DNA of 64,000 bases from Opisthocomus hoazin (GCF_030867145.1 NC_134414.1:18556518-18620517); one strand, 5' to 3'; shown: positions 26,701-38,740, counted from the stretch's first letter. The notes: generated by a model not told the origin, from the sequence alone. Numbers and translations: made by a program.

Positions 26701-28769
26701 ATCTGCTTGCAGGTACTTATTATCCCTAGGTCCCTAGACGTGTTTCTCTGTTCTAGAGTTGAATTTGCAGAGGTGAACAAGGACAGTCCTTGCACCTGAT
26801 GCTTAGTGAGAAACCCATTATCACCAGCTCTCTGGCAGAATCTTTGTTTCACTTTGAGTAAGTCAAATTGCATGAGACATATCTCTTACTCTGCCTTTTC
26901 CATGACAGGAGGTATTGGCATTACCTCTAGAAATAGATGTCTTGGCTGATAGTCTATTGACTGCTGTGGAAGTCATAATTGTGGAAGACAACAGCAAAAC
27001 GGTCAGCTGGAAAACTTCAAAGAAAAGAAAAAAAAATCCCACAAAAAAGCCTTTTCTTAGTATTTTCTTTATTTTTGAGGACAAGCCTACAACGACCTTA
27101 ATCCTGACTTTGTGGAACATCTGCCCTACACCTAAACAGCATCAGGATTCAAAGCACAGACTTTCCTCTTTTATGTGACTTCCCAAGCCCAATTCAGTAG
27201 GCATTCCTAGAGGTATCCTGGTAGACAGAATCCTGCACAGAACAACAGAGCCAGTGGCTGTATTACCCTTATTCTTTCCTCTGTGTGGGTGCAGCTGGAT
27301 GTTACCCACAGGGGAAACGTGTATTCATGTATCGCCTTTTGTAATGTCCAGATCAGAGGGCAGTCAGTACAGGACAGATCTCTGTCAGTCTCGCTGTTGA
27401 AACTCACTTTTCATGTAGAAGTGCAATACTTGTTGGGCTGAAAAGAATAGAAATGACCACAGAATTAGTGGCCAGAGTATTCAGCTGGACTCAGGGAGAC
27501 TTCAATCCAAGGGCATGGCACAGTTCTCATAATTCATACGAAATTTCTCCTTTTATCAGATACTGTTTCCTGCTAGCTAGTTTAGGCATCACTTTGCTTA
27601 GAGTGGGGGGCTTTTGGGGGGATCTCTGTAACTATTCACATTTTGAAGTGGTAGCCCAGACATGTAACTAAGAATCTGGACCCTGATGGGCATCTCAGCT
27701 CACCAGTGCTACCTTCTAAGTTCTTTGTGGTCTAGTGCTGAATTACTTGCTAAAATTGCAGTAGAAGCTTTGCGGTCACATTAGGAACTGGCTCCAGTTC
27801 TCCAAAGCCCCAAAGAAGCAATTTACAGTGGAGCCCATCTTTTCCTCACCTTTCTAGGAAGAATAGAATAGACTACATTTACTTACACGATTGAAAACAA
27901 TAGCAAGAAAAAATCTGCGTAAGAATTTAGAGTAAGTCATTTAAAATAACCCCCCCAAACATAAGGCATTTTATAAAGGTTAGAGAACAAATATTGCTCT
28001 TCAGCAAAGACCTCATAATTGTAGTAAACAAATCCGAAAACAGACCATTTTCTCCAGCCTCCCAGACAGGTTCAGGGTTTAGAGTGCCAGTCTCTCAGAT
28101 GGCTTGGGTTAAGATTCATGGTTATGCTATGAAGGATGCTCGTCAGACTGAATGGAAGACGACATTTGGGTACCTTATTTTATAACACCTCAATAAGCTT
28201 TGTTTAAATAGTATAAACAGCAGACAAAGGAAACTGGATTTTGCAACAAAAGCTATTTTTATGAAAGCAAAAGTCACATGACCTCTTACCCAGCTTTTAA
28301 GAGAGTAACAGAACTTGCTTTGCCTGCCAGCCCTGAAAAAAGACCGAATTTTATGTCAAAGACAGAGGTCTTGTTAGGCAACAGTGCTACATTCCAAATC
28401 TTACATGTTTATAGCTTCCCTCCTTGCCTTAACCCCACCCTCTTGACGAGAAAAAAAATGCAGCTAGGCTTAACCCTTCATAGCCTTTGACTTCTACAGC
28501 AGCTGAGACCATGAGGTAAATTTTTCAAAGCAAAGTATATTGATGGGTAGCTCGCGTACATGGGATATGTTTGTAAATGCTCAGTTCACACGCACTTCAG
28601 GAGAGAAATCAATGTCTCTGTGGGTCCTAAATATCCCAATTTCAAACCATTCATGTCAAGCGGCATGGAGATTTGTCACTGATGTATCCCTTGCAGTGTA
28701 AAATCAATACCTTTCCTTGTTGCTTCCTAATTTTAACACATACACATTTCTCCAAAGTCACCCTAACAA
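17794..28769. other. 11 kb intergenic DNA without a recognised gene
   Basis: AT-rich DNA. Notable only for a T/C-rich tract near 18060-18086, an A19 run at 24345-24363 and a short GC-rich patch near 20.5-20.7 kb. Open frames here are short, lack splice context and match nothing recognised. Confidence 0.5.
24345..24363. repeat. poly(A) run
   Basis: Nineteen consecutive A. No recognisable retrocopy precedes it on the plus strand, so it is treated as simple sequence. Confidence 0.85.
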
Positions 28770-30612
28770 CCTGGAATTGAAGCTGGCAAGGGATGTCAAA
28801 ACCAATAAGAAGGGCTTCTTCAACTACATCAGCAGCAAAAGGAAGGCTAGGACAATGTGGGGCCGCTGCTGAATGAGGCAGGTGTCTTGGTGATGGAGGA
28901 TGCGGAGAAGGCAGAGCTAATGAATTCCTTCTTTGCTTCAGTCTTCAGTGCTAAGACTGGCCCTCAGGAATCCCAGGCCCCGGAGGTAAGAGAAGAAGCC
29001 TACAGAGAGGATGACTTTCGTCGAGGAGGACTGTGTGAGAGATCGCTTCAGTGATCTGGATGTCCACAAATCCATGGGCCCCGATGGAATGCACCCACGA
29101 GTGCTGAGGGAGCTGGCGGATGTCATTGCTGAGCCACTCTCCATCATCTTTGAGAGGTCCTGGAGGACAGGAGGGGTGCCCGAGGACTGGAGAAAGGCCA
29201 ATGTCACTCCAATCTTCAAAAAGGGCAAGAAGGAGGACCCAGGGAACTACAGGCCGGTCAGCCTCACCTCCATCCCGGGTAAGGTGATGGAGCAGCTTAT
29301 CCTGGAGGCCATCATCAAGCAAGTGGAAGAAAAGAAGGTTATCAGGAGTAGTCAGCATGGATTCACCAAGGGGAAATCATGCCTGACCAATCTGATAGCT
29401 TTCTACGATGACATGACTGGCTGGGTAGACGAAGGGAGAGCCGTGGATGTTGTCTACCTGGACTTCAGCAAGGCTTTCGACACAGTCTCCCATGATATCC
29501 TCCTAGGAAAGCTCAGGAAGTGTGGGCTGGATGAGTGGTCGATGAAGTGGATAGAGAACTGGCTGAATGGCAGAACTCAGAGGGTTGTCATCAGCGGCGC
29601 TGAGTCTAGTTGGAGGCTGGTAACTAGTGGTGTCCCTCAGGGGTCAGTACTGGGCCCAGTCTTGTTTAACTTCTTCATCAACGACCTGGATGAAGAGTTA
29701 GAATGTACCCTCAGCAAGTTTGCTGACGACACCAAACTGGGAGGTGTGATAGACACACCGGAAGGCTGTGCTGCCATTCAGCGTGACCTGGATAGGCTGG
29801 AAAGCTGGGCAGAGAGGAACCTGATGAGGTTCAACAAGGGCAAGTGCAGGGTCCTGCACCTGGGGAGGAACAACCTCGTGCACCAGTACAGGCTTGGGGT
29901 GGACCTGCTGGAGAGCAGCTCTGCAGAGAGGGACCTGGGTGTCCTGGTGGACGACAGGTTAACCATGAGCCAGCAGTGTGCCCTGGCTGCCAAGAAAGCC
30001 AATGGGGTCCTGGGGTGCATCAAGAAGAGTGTGGCCAGCAGGACGAGGGAGGTTCTCCTTCCCCTCTACACTGCCCTGGTGAGGCCTCATCTGGAGTACT
30101 CTGTCCAGTTCTGGGCTCCCCAGTTCAAGAAAGATGAAGAGCTACTGGAGAGAGTCCAGCGGAGGGCTACAAGGATGGTGAGGGGACTGGAGCATCTCCC
30201 CTACGAGGAGAGGTTGAGGGAACTGGGCTTGTTCAGCCTGAAGAAGAGAAGGCTGCGAGGGGACCTTATAAATGCCTACAAATATCTGAAGGGTGGGTGT
30301 CAGGAGGATGGGGCCAAGCTCTTTTCAGTGGTGCCCAGCAACAGGACAAGGGGCAATGGGCACAAACTGAGGCACAGGAAGTTCCGTCTGAACAGGAGGA
30401 AGAACTTCTTCCCTCTGAGGGTGACGGAGCCCTGGAACAGGCTGCCCAGGGAGGTTGTGGAGTCTCCTTCTCTGGAGATATTCAAGACCCGCCTGGACAA
30501 GATCCTGTGCAGCCTACTGTAGGTGACCCTGCTTCGGCAGGGGGGTTGGACTAGATGACCCACAGAGGTCCCTTCCAACCCCTACTATTCTGTGATTCTG
30601 TGATTCTGTGAA
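28770..30612 (+). mobile_element. CR1 LINE, ORF2 reverse-transcriptase part plus 3' end, long open frame
   Basis: 5'-truncated CR1 that begins between the endonuclease and RT domains (ELKLARDV, KKGFFNYISSKRKAR). A one-base deletion near 28849 and another frame break near 29000 follow. From 29011 to 30522 the frame is open for 503 codons. RT motifs in order are [10 protein letters not shown] (about residues 79-88), [11 protein letters not shown] (115-125), YLDFSKAFD (149-157), [15 protein letters not shown] (206-220), the catalytic FADD (237-240) and the CR1 C-terminal block [14 protein letters not shown]. The stop is followed by the short 3' UTR and attctgtg octamers (30589-30611). The frame shows CR1 ORF2 with little decay, but the truncated element cannot move by itself. 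Confidence 0.96.
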
Positions 30613-31965
30613 ATGCACTCAAGGAGTATACATTAATGATATGCTTACAAATTGTCTCTAATTCAGTAGTCCAACACAAAACACGCAAAAATAATCCTTT
30701 AAAATGTAGCAGTAGTACTGTATATACTTCTTCTCAGAGAAGAAAAAATGATTAAAATAGATAGTGGTGATATTTCTGCCCACTATTTTTAATGAAAGCC
30801 AACAGCTGTCTGGCTTTGGTACATACAGTGAAGGAGCTGAGAGTGAGACATGAACCCAAGGTTGGGTACAATGCGTCAAAGGTGGGAGGGAGTGATGGAA
30901 GGTGCACAGGAACTGGGATCCTGGAGGTAGCTGTAATTTGCTCATAGGGATGGAGGAGCGGGACTGAACTGCGATGTACAAAATACTGGCGAGGAAGATA
31001 ATATTCTTAGATGCTTTATCAAGAGCATAAGTGGAGAGTAAGGTGTGCAGAACTAAAAGGGATATTAAGTAATTTTACACTAGAAAGGACCAGTATGCTT
31101 TTTCAGCCACTCAGCCAGCCCCTTCACAGCTGGAATTCATCCCTGAATCCCAGCTTTAGGTGCCTGTTGGGTAGATGTATATGTGTAACATGTACTTTAG
31201 GTATACATGCAATCATGCATTCAACAGAGTTCGAGTATGGAGTTTAGGATATTTCTGAGCTCATCGTATGGCAGACATCTTGTCAGCTAAATAAATCTGT
31301 TGACTCCAAGGACAGTATTGACTTGGGACTCCATTCAGATGCCTACACATGGCTACCTAGTTCCATCTGAGACAAAGTAGAGTATCACCTTTATGGAGTT
31401 GGCAGACATATCATTACTTACAGTAGACTCAGCCTCCAGCTGCCCTTCCAGAAAAACAGAAAAGGGGTATCTAGGCAATCTCAAAGGTACTTTAGACATC
31501 TGAAATGCCTCTCTATGCAATTAAATTGAGATCTTGGTCCTCCCTGATGATAATGGAAGCTTAGCTGACCTGTGAATGACTACAAGTAGATACCTAAAAT
31601 TCAGTCTCTGAAACAGAAATGCACTGCAGGTCTCGACCTTCATCTCTAGGTCTAGTGCCATTTGAAAGGCCCACCTGACCTCCAGCCACCAGTCTGGAGG
31701 AGCATAGATCTCCTCTAGGTCTTGTGTCATATCTGACAGCCCCACGAAGAAGCTCCAGCCCCTTGAGGAATCTTAAATGGCAGTAGAATCGAAGTTCAAA
31801 TGACTGAATCAAGCCTCCAGCATCTAGAACTTCAGTCACTCCCACAAATACCCCTATCACTGTCCAGAGAAAAACAGCACAGCCTGTAGCCTGGTACTGC
31901 TGTACTCACACATGTAGAAGGGAGAGGAACTGTTACACTTGAAAGGAATTGTTTTCAACACAAAA
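30613..31965. other. DNA between two CR1 elements
   Basis: 1.35 kb with no recognised exon. On the minus strand at 31594-31860 there is an 88-codon open frame with no recognisable family. Confidence 0.45.
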
Positions 31966-33813
31966 GATCACAGAATCACAGAATCACAGAAAGTTTTGGG
32001 TTGGAAGGGACCCCTAGAGGTCATCTAGTCCAACCCCCCCGCAGCGAGCAGGGACACCGCTAACTAGATCAGGTTGCTCAGAGCCCTGTCCGACCTGGCC
32101 TTGAATGTTTCCAGGGATGGGGCCTTCACTACCTCTCTGGGCAACCCGTTCCAGTGTTTCACCACCCTCATTGTAAAGAATTTCTTCCTTATATCCAGCC
32201 TAAACCTACCCTGTTTTAGTTTAAAACCATTACCCCTCGTCCTGTCACTGCTGTCTCTACTAAAAAGATTGTCCCCATCTTTCCTATAGGCTCCCTTTAA
32301 GTACTGAAAGGCTGCAATCAGGTCTCCCCACAGCCTTCTCTTCTCCAGGCTGAACAAGCCCAGCTCCCTCAGCCTGTCCTCACAGGAGAGGTGCTCCAGC
32401 CCTCGGATCATTTTTGTAGCCCTCCTTTGGACCCGCTCCAACAGTTCCATGTCCTTCTTGTGCTGAGGGCTCCAGAGCTGAACGCAGTACTCCAGGTGAG
32501 GTCTCACCAGAGCAGAGCAGAAGGGCAGAATCACCTCTCTCGACCTGCTGGCCACGCTTCTCCTGATGCGGCCCAGGACACGGTTGGCCCTCTGGGCTGC
32601 CAGCGCACATTGCCGGCTCATGTCCAGCCTTTCATCTATCAGCACCCCCAAGTCCCTCTCAGCAGGGCTGCTATCGATCCTTTCATCCCCCAGCCTGTAT
32701 TGATAGCGGGAATTACCCCGACCCAGGTGTAGGACCTTGCACTTGGCCGTGTTGAACCTCATGAGGTTCACACAGGTCCACCTCTCCAGCTTGTCCAGGT
32801 CCCTCTGGATGGCATCCCGTCCTTCTGGTGTCTCAACCGTACCACTCAGCTTCGTGTCATCTGCAAACTTGCTGAGGGTACACTCGATGCCGCTGTCCAT
32901 GTCATTGATAAATATATTGAACAGCACCGGTCCCAGTACAGACCCCTGAGGGACTCCACTCGTCACTGGTCTCCATCTGGACATTGAGCCGTTGACCACT
33001 ACCCTTTGGCTGCGACCATCCAACCAATTCCTTATCCACCGAACGGTCCACCCATCAAATCCATGGCTCTCCAATTTAGAGAGAAGGATGTTGTGGGGGA
33101 TCGTGTCAAAGGCTTTACAAAAATCCAGATAGATGACATCCATAGGTTTTCCCTTGTCCACCCTTGTTGTTACACCATCATAGAAAGCCACTAGGTTGGT
33201 GAGGCAGGACTTGCCCTTGGTGAAGCCATGCTGGCTGTCTCGAATCACCTCCCTGGCCTCCATGTGCCTTAGCATATCTTCTAGGAGGATCTGTTCCATG
33301 ATCTTCCCAGGCACAGAGGTGAGGCTGACAGGTCGGTAGTTCCCAGGGTCTTCCTTTTTACCCTTTTTGAAAAGTGGCACAATGTTTCCCTTTTTCCAGT
33401 CACTGGGAACTTCCCCTGACTGCCATGACTTTTCAAATATCATGGAGAGTGGCTTGGCAACTACGTCAGCCAGTTCCCTCGGGACTCTGGGATGCATCTC
33501 ATCAGGTCCCATGGACTTCTGTACATTTAGGTTCTGCAGGAGGTCCCGAACCTGGTCTTCACTTACAGCTGGAGGGATTTTACCCTCCTGGTCTCCTTCA
33601 TGCCATTCATCGACTTGGGAGGGGTGAGGAGAGAGGTTGCCAGTGAAGACTGAGGCAAAAAAGTTGTTGAATACCTCAGCTTTCTCCTCATCTGCTGTTG
33701 CCAGTTCGCCGGTCTCGCTCATGAGCGGGGGTTGACCATCTTTTTTCAGCTGACATACCTGTAGAAGCCCTTCTTGTTATTTTTCACATCCCTTGCCAAG
33801 TTCAGCTCCATGT
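31966..33813 (-). mobile_element. CR1 LINE, different subfamily, long open frame
   Basis: Minus-strand CR1 truncated just upstream of the RT domain ([16 protein letters not shown] begins near 33810). After a broken segment the frame is open for 552 codons (33722 to 32064). It carries [18 protein letters not shown] (about 120-137), [11 protein letters not shown] (164-174), YLDFCKAFD (198-206), [15 protein letters not shown] (255-269) and FADD (286-289). The 3' UTR and octamers (cagaatcacagaatcaca on the plus strand) lie at 31970-31990. Protein and UTR differ clearly from the 28.8 kb copy, so two CR1 subfamilies are present. Confidence 0.96.
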
Positions 33814-34166
33814 ACAATGAACAGTTTGTTCATTGCTGTAAAAATTATCTAAAATTGCTTGTCTAACAAAGGCAGAAGCACTACAGGGGATACAGTGTAC
33901 TTCAATATTATTTGTTAAGTTCTAGCATCTTCTAATTGGAACAAAAAGTTATAGACAGGACAAGAGAAGACAGAGATACTTACACAACATATTTCTAATT
34001 TTCATATTATTCACCTCCAAAGAAACTGAAGGACCTGAACAAACCAGTAAAAATTCCTCACTGACTTTAAATCTGACTTTGTGTTTTGAAATTTTAGTTG
34101 TAAAAAAGGAGTTAAAGCATGAAGTAACTTTTCCAGCTATTACCCCTTTTGCCAGAACAAATCCAT
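33814..34166. other. possible 3' UTR of the minus-strand candidate gene
   Basis: About 350 bp between the TAA of the candidate minus-strand gene and the CR1 at 33.8 kb. AT-rich. No clear AATAAA was seen on the minus strand before the CR1. Confidence 0.3.
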
Positions 34167-34224
34167 TTAAACATTCCATGAAGCTATTACTGAAGAATCA
34201 GAGAAGTAACTATTTTGATTCCGC
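34167..34224 (-). CDS. candidate exon F (last exon, with stop) of unrecognised minus-strand coiled-coil gene
   Basis: Read on the minus strand, the acceptor TATGATTTCAG precedes 34224. The first base completes a codon begun in exon E (TC+G, Ser). The frame then reads RNQNSYFSDSSVIASWNV and stops at TAA (34169-34167). This frame is the one demanded by the phase of exon E, which supports the join. Function unknown; the short hydrophilic tail would be the protein C-terminus. Confidence 0.5.
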
Positions 34225-34273
34225 CTGAAATCATACACAAAATTAACAGCTTTAGCAAGTTGTGACGACTTAC

Positions 34274-34296
34274 GAAAAAAATTCAGTCCATTCCCA
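34274..34296 (-). CDS. candidate 23-nt microexon E of the minus-strand gene
   Basis: Minus-strand acceptor with a long pyrimidine tract (TTTTTTTTCCTCTCAAGCTTAG) and donor GTAAGTCG enclose 23 nt. Entered in phase 0 from exon D it reads WEWTEFF plus two bases, which then fit exon F. Both splice sites are strong for such a short segment. The phase agreement is what makes it credible; chance is still possible. Confidence 0.45.
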
Positions 34297-34654
34297 CTAA
34301 GCTTGAGAGGAAAAAAAACCCAACACGTTCCAAAATAACTTCCTATAATACAACGAAAAATAAAAATTAACTAATAGCGTACAAAGTAATAAAATACCTG
34401 AGGCAGACTATGACAAGTGTTATCACATCAAGTACACAGTTGCTGCATTAAATACCTGTTTTTAAAAATCTGTTAGGTCCACTGTGTTACCCAACCCCTA
34501 GACTACGAAGCAGCCAGCTGAATAATTCTGTGCTCTTAGCTGTCCATGAAGACTTCCCAACGATAAACTCCGAGCAGTTTTCCACAACCCAGGCCTTGCT
34601 GTGTTCATAGCAAGCTGCGCAGCTGTGAACACCATTGCCCATTTTCTCACTTAC

Positions 34655-34881
34655 ATTTTGAAACATTTTATTTTCTTCCTTTAGCCTTGTATTTTTATTA
34701 TCAGATAACTTGTAAGCCTTTTCAAATGCTTCCTCCAGATCTTTAAGCCTCGATTTTAGTCGACTGATAGTGTTATCCTTCTCTTTATTATTTGTGTGCA
34801 TTTCTTCAATACGCTCTTGCAAAACTTTGGAAGTATTACTGACTGCATAAAAGCGTTCTCTCCAATCTGCCACTTGCTTCT
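34655..34881 (-). CDS. candidate coiled-coil exon D of the minus-strand gene
   Basis: 227 nt on the minus strand between an acceptor (TATTCACGCTAG) and a consensus donor (CAAAAT|GTAAGT). It enters with two bases of a codon and ends on a codon boundary. The 75 codons run from KQVADWRERFYAVSNTSKVL to TRLKEENKMFQN and are rich in Glu, Lys and Arg with leucine-type heptads, typical of a parallel coiled coil. The family was not recognised. The frame stays open past the donor to 34487, so an intron-retained form would also be coding. This is the best single exon of the chain. Confidence 0.62.
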
Positions 34882-35194
34882 CTAGCGTGAATATCAAACA
34901 CCAATGAAGACAAAAGCATGTCTATAGGCAAAATTTAGTTCCTCATATATATGTAAAACTGTGCTGGGTAACTAACAGAACACTTGCACTATGGCTACAA
35001 CACTGTCTACAAATAATAAGGAAAAAAACCACAACTAGTCAGCATCAGTAAAAAGCATTTAAAATAGGACTGCTGAAGAACTTTCATGCCTAAATCCAAG
35101 ATTACTCCAATATTTCATATTAGCCAGGCAGTCACTAGATAGAAGCAATAAACAGTCTCTGTCACTTGAACAGGCCCCAGAGTTGCCCTCTCCC

Positions 35195-35586
35195 TCCTAA
35201 AGGAGGGAGGCTGAGGGGGGACCTGAGGAGGCTGAGGGGGGACCTTATTGCTCTCTACAACTACCTGAAAGGAGGTTGTAGTGAGGCGGGTGTTGGTCTC
35301 TTCTCCCACGTAACTAGCGATAGGATGAGAGGCAACGGCCTCAAGTTGGGTCAGGGGAGGTTTAGAGTGGATATCAGGAGAAATTTCTTCACAGAAAGAG
35401 TCAGACATTGGAACAAGCTGCCCAAGCAGGTGGTTGAGTCCCCATCCCTGGAGGTGTTTAAAAAATGTGTAAATGTGGCACTTCAGGATGTGGTTTAAGA
35501 GGCATGGTGGTGTTGGGTGGATGGTTGGACAATGATCTTAGAGGCCTTTTCCAAGCTATGATTCTATGATTCTACAATTCTGTGAT
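35195..35586 (+). mobile_element. CR1 LINE 3' end, 5' truncated
   Basis: CR1 C-terminal block ([45 protein letters not shown]) and 3' UTR with TGGCACTTCAGGATGTGG and ATGATTCT octamers. Near its 5' edge a 21-bp unit is duplicated (35207-35227, 35228-35248). It lies in an intron of the candidate minus-strand gene, antisense to it. Confidence 0.93.
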
Positions 35587-36110
35587 AAAGGCCATAACCA
35601 AGAAGTTACAGAGACAAATTCATGTTTATGTTCTCCAACTACTGTAGTAAAATGTTATTTTCTACATAGGGAAACAGTTTCTGAGATACAATTACCCAGA
35701 TGCCTTGTAAGCCTTTGTATGTAAACTGTATATGAAAACTATGTGTGTAAGCTGTGTGGTTTTGGCTTGTGGTCCTAGTATACAGGGAGTATAGTGCTGA
35801 ACTCTCGAAGCATAGGGTGAATTTGAAAGTGGGCATCTCAGTTGCTACTTGCGTATACGAACAACTCATGTATTGCTTGAAAAGAGGATTAGCAGCTCAG
35901 TAACCCTTTTCTCTTCTGCTGGGTTTAAAAGAAGCAGCTACCCATATCTGATTTAGAGAAAGGGTATTTAGGTACCAGCCTTCAAAGCAGAGCTTTAAGG
36001 CAGTAAATCTCCAGAGGAGTATGTAAGTTGTAGAAGAGGGAGACTTGAGTGCACAAATCCTCTTTGTTTCCCTCTTAGATAGGCCTGGATGGCATCACAC
36101 ACACTGTACC

Positions 36111-36165
36111 GAGTTTCCTGGACCTCACTCTGATTCTTACTGTACATATCCAGCATCTCAAGTTT
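36111..36165 (-). CDS. tentative exon C of the minus-strand gene
   Basis: On the minus strand an open stretch starts KLEMLDMYSKNQSEVQETRY after a weak acceptor (GAAAAAAG). It enters in phase 0, as exon B requires. Three donors are all in the phase needed by exon D: A|GTAAGA after 36141, A|GTGAGG after 36129 and A|GTGTGT after 36111; I show the longest. The frame continues open for about 35 more codons. The acceptor is poor, so this exon is the weakest link. A different exon between B and D could replace it. Confidence 0.3.
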
Positions 36166-37437
36166 CTTTTTTCAGGACCAAAGAAAATTTAGGCATTGCA
36201 ATGCTTTGATGTCTAAACTCACTTTTGGCATTTAGCCTCACGTGTTTTCTTTGCTGCTTATCTCTAATTACTTTTTATGATGCTGTCCTGGTAAATGCAG
36301 GACATGGCCCCGATCCGCAGCACCCCAACCAGAACAGCAAAACATGTCTGGTGACAGTGAACAGATTCAACGACGAGTCCAGATCACCAGACCAGTCCAT
36401 AGTGATGAGACGGGTTGAGGCTGAGGTCAGGCTCAGGATCAGTGGGGTTCTTGGCCAGGCACAGGCACGTTCTCCACGCAGCTCCAGCGAGGAGCAGGGT
36501 CAACAGCTGGGGCTGAAACACAGCTCCCAAGCCAAGAGGATGAAGCTTCTATTGAGGCGCATCACAGCTCTGTCCCACCCAGCTCTTCTAGCATCCATCT
36601 GACCCAAGGTTATTGCAGAGCTGGCCTTGAGTGCAGGCAGCCACGTTGCTGGGGAAAAGTGGTTGCTGAGTCTCTGCAGGACCCCGACAACCTAACCCAG
36701 AAATAAGCTTGCTAGGAGAGTGGCAGTTTAACTCAGGGGACATTACACCAGCCCTAGCAGTCAAGACACTTTAGATGTAAAGGCTGTGAGCATCCTCATG
36801 CTGAAAGAGACTAAAATCAAGATTTTCCTCTTCCTGGGTGAGGGCTCTAGGTGTGTGGTATGAAGGTGGCCACCACAAGTTCTTTGGTTGTGTTTTAAAA
36901 GAAAACTTCTGGCAGTTCTCTGCAAGCAGAGATGTTGGTGCCTGCCTTTGCCTGAGGATCCAGAGCCTGGCTCTGGAGCAGATAGGCACTCCTGCCTTGC
37001 AGCCTTGGGTTAATGAATGGCAACATTTGGGGCGGGGGTGGAGAAAGGGGGAATTCAGGTATACCACAGTCTTTCGTATTTGCTAACTTGTAGATACTTT
37101 TAATTGGCTTCCACCCTATTCAGCTCTTTCCCTTCTGTCTCTCTCACAGACTTAAGCCTGGAGTCTTTTATCAGTCCTAGGAGTTGGGTAGAAGGGCCTA
37201 GAATTGGGTGCTGATGCCCTGTAAATCTTTAGCAGGAGCTGGGCTTGACTAGAGTGCACAGTGGTTTCTATTCTGAGGGGGTTCCTAGTTCTCATTACAG
37301 ACAAGATGTAGGATCTGGACCTTAATTATGCTCCATCAGACTTTTCCTACAGTACCGTAACACTGGAAAGACTCATTTATTTCACAGATGTATAATTATC
37401 CATTTCCTCCTCTGTTTGACTCATTCATGCAGCTTAC

Positions 37438-37553
37438 CTGTCCCTCAGCGATGCCGAAGACTTCTGCAGGAGGGAGGGAGGAGGTGCTGCTCAGGTTCTT
37501 CGCTGCCTCCCCAGCCAGGACGGGCTGCGGCTCTGGCACCGGCCGACCTTTGC
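37438..37553 (-). CDS. candidate exon B of the minus-strand gene
   Basis: A GC-rich island of 116 nt in AT-rich DNA. On the minus strand it is bounded by a pyrimidine-rich acceptor (CATCTGTCTTCAAG) and a strong donor (GGACAG|GTAAGC). It enters with two bases of a codon and leaves in phase 0. The only frame open throughout encodes 38 residues, Pro-, Ala- and Ser-rich (KGRPVPEPQPVLAGEAAKNL to FGIAEGQ). Its entry phase matches the exit phase of exon A (G|GC, Gly). Looks like a disordered linker; family not recognised. Confidence 0.52.
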
Positions 37554-38740
37554 CTTGAAGACAGATGCACTTCGCAAAGGTGCAGCAGGGCTGGCCCTCT
37601 GTAATTCAATTTCTGTTTGTCATGGAACGGCTGGTTTGTTTGCTTTGCACTTAAGGCCCACAGTTTATTCAGGACTGTAAAACTCTTCAGAATCACGTAT
37701 AAGTAAATATGTGAAAAACAAACAGTGCTGAAAATTAGTCTGGTCAAAAGTGAGGGACTACTATTGCTTAATAATATATACTTGCAAGACTTCATTCTGC
37801 AGCAGAAGAATATATTTTCCATCCTCTGAATATCTTCTATGAGATCATAAAATCCTTAACTATTTAAAAAACAAGTTAAATATTTGTGTTTAAAAGAGTA
37901 CCGTGCTTAACTTTCTACTTCAGGCTGTTGTGAATGACATCAGATGATGATAAGGTCAGTGTTTAAACTGAAAGTCCCAGTTTACCTTTCATTATTACAA
38001 ACTGCTTAAAACTGGATATGCTGAATTACAAAACTCTGATAGGTAGATGGCACAACATTAAAGAAATTAATTCCATGGTTTAGAGCTTCCTGTCCAGATC
38101 CTCCTGAGCCAGTCCTGAAGTCCTTACTCACTTCCTTACTCCTGATTCATCAAAGCATTTAAACACTCTAGATTTCAGTGGGATTTAAGCATACTCTTGT
38201 TGATTCAACACTCTAATCAGAGCAAATCCTTACTAAAGTCAGTAGGAATTTTTGCCCCAAAAGCCCTAAGGTTTCACGCTTTTTTTTTTTTTAATCCTGT
38301 ATTTGAGTCTGCACAACTCGAAATTGAGAATTTATGTGTTTGGTAGCTGTTGCTATGCATCACTCCCTGCCCAAACCAGTTCTTTCACTTTGGCTGTTTA
38401 ATCTCTGGCTAGTAATACTAGTGGCAAGAGGAAATTAACAGATGGGGTAGTGCTGGAGTAGGTGGGGACATGTTGAGAATAAGGTTATAATAATTTATTT
38501 CAGGTGCCTCCTCGCCAGAGCATATTTAAATACTAGGAAGAAAGGCACCCTTTTTCTTTCTCCCGTCTTGAACTGTCTCTACCCTTTAAGCATCTTGAAG
38601 TATAGCGCAGCTTTGTTTTCTTTCATTGGTTAGATGTAAGTATGATTTTTGGGAAAAAAAAAATACGAGTGTGTGAGAAAACACTTGGAGAAAATAGAAT
38701 GGAGAAGCTACAGGGGAACGGCTCCTTAAATGTCACATAC

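Noticed and set aside
28770-33813. 503- and 552-codon open frames as host genes
   Set aside because: They are CR1 reverse transcriptases with CR1 3' UTRs and octamer tails, so they are annotated as mobile elements.
34386-34446. Further minus-strand exon between D and E ending at CCTCAG|GTATTT
   Set aside because: In the phase required after exon D it meets a stop codon at once, so it cannot be joined.
36290-36620. GC-richer stretch at 36.3-36.6 kb as an exon or mobile element
   Set aside because: Open frames exist on both strands, but there are no paired splice sites in phase with the minus-strand model and no family I could name.
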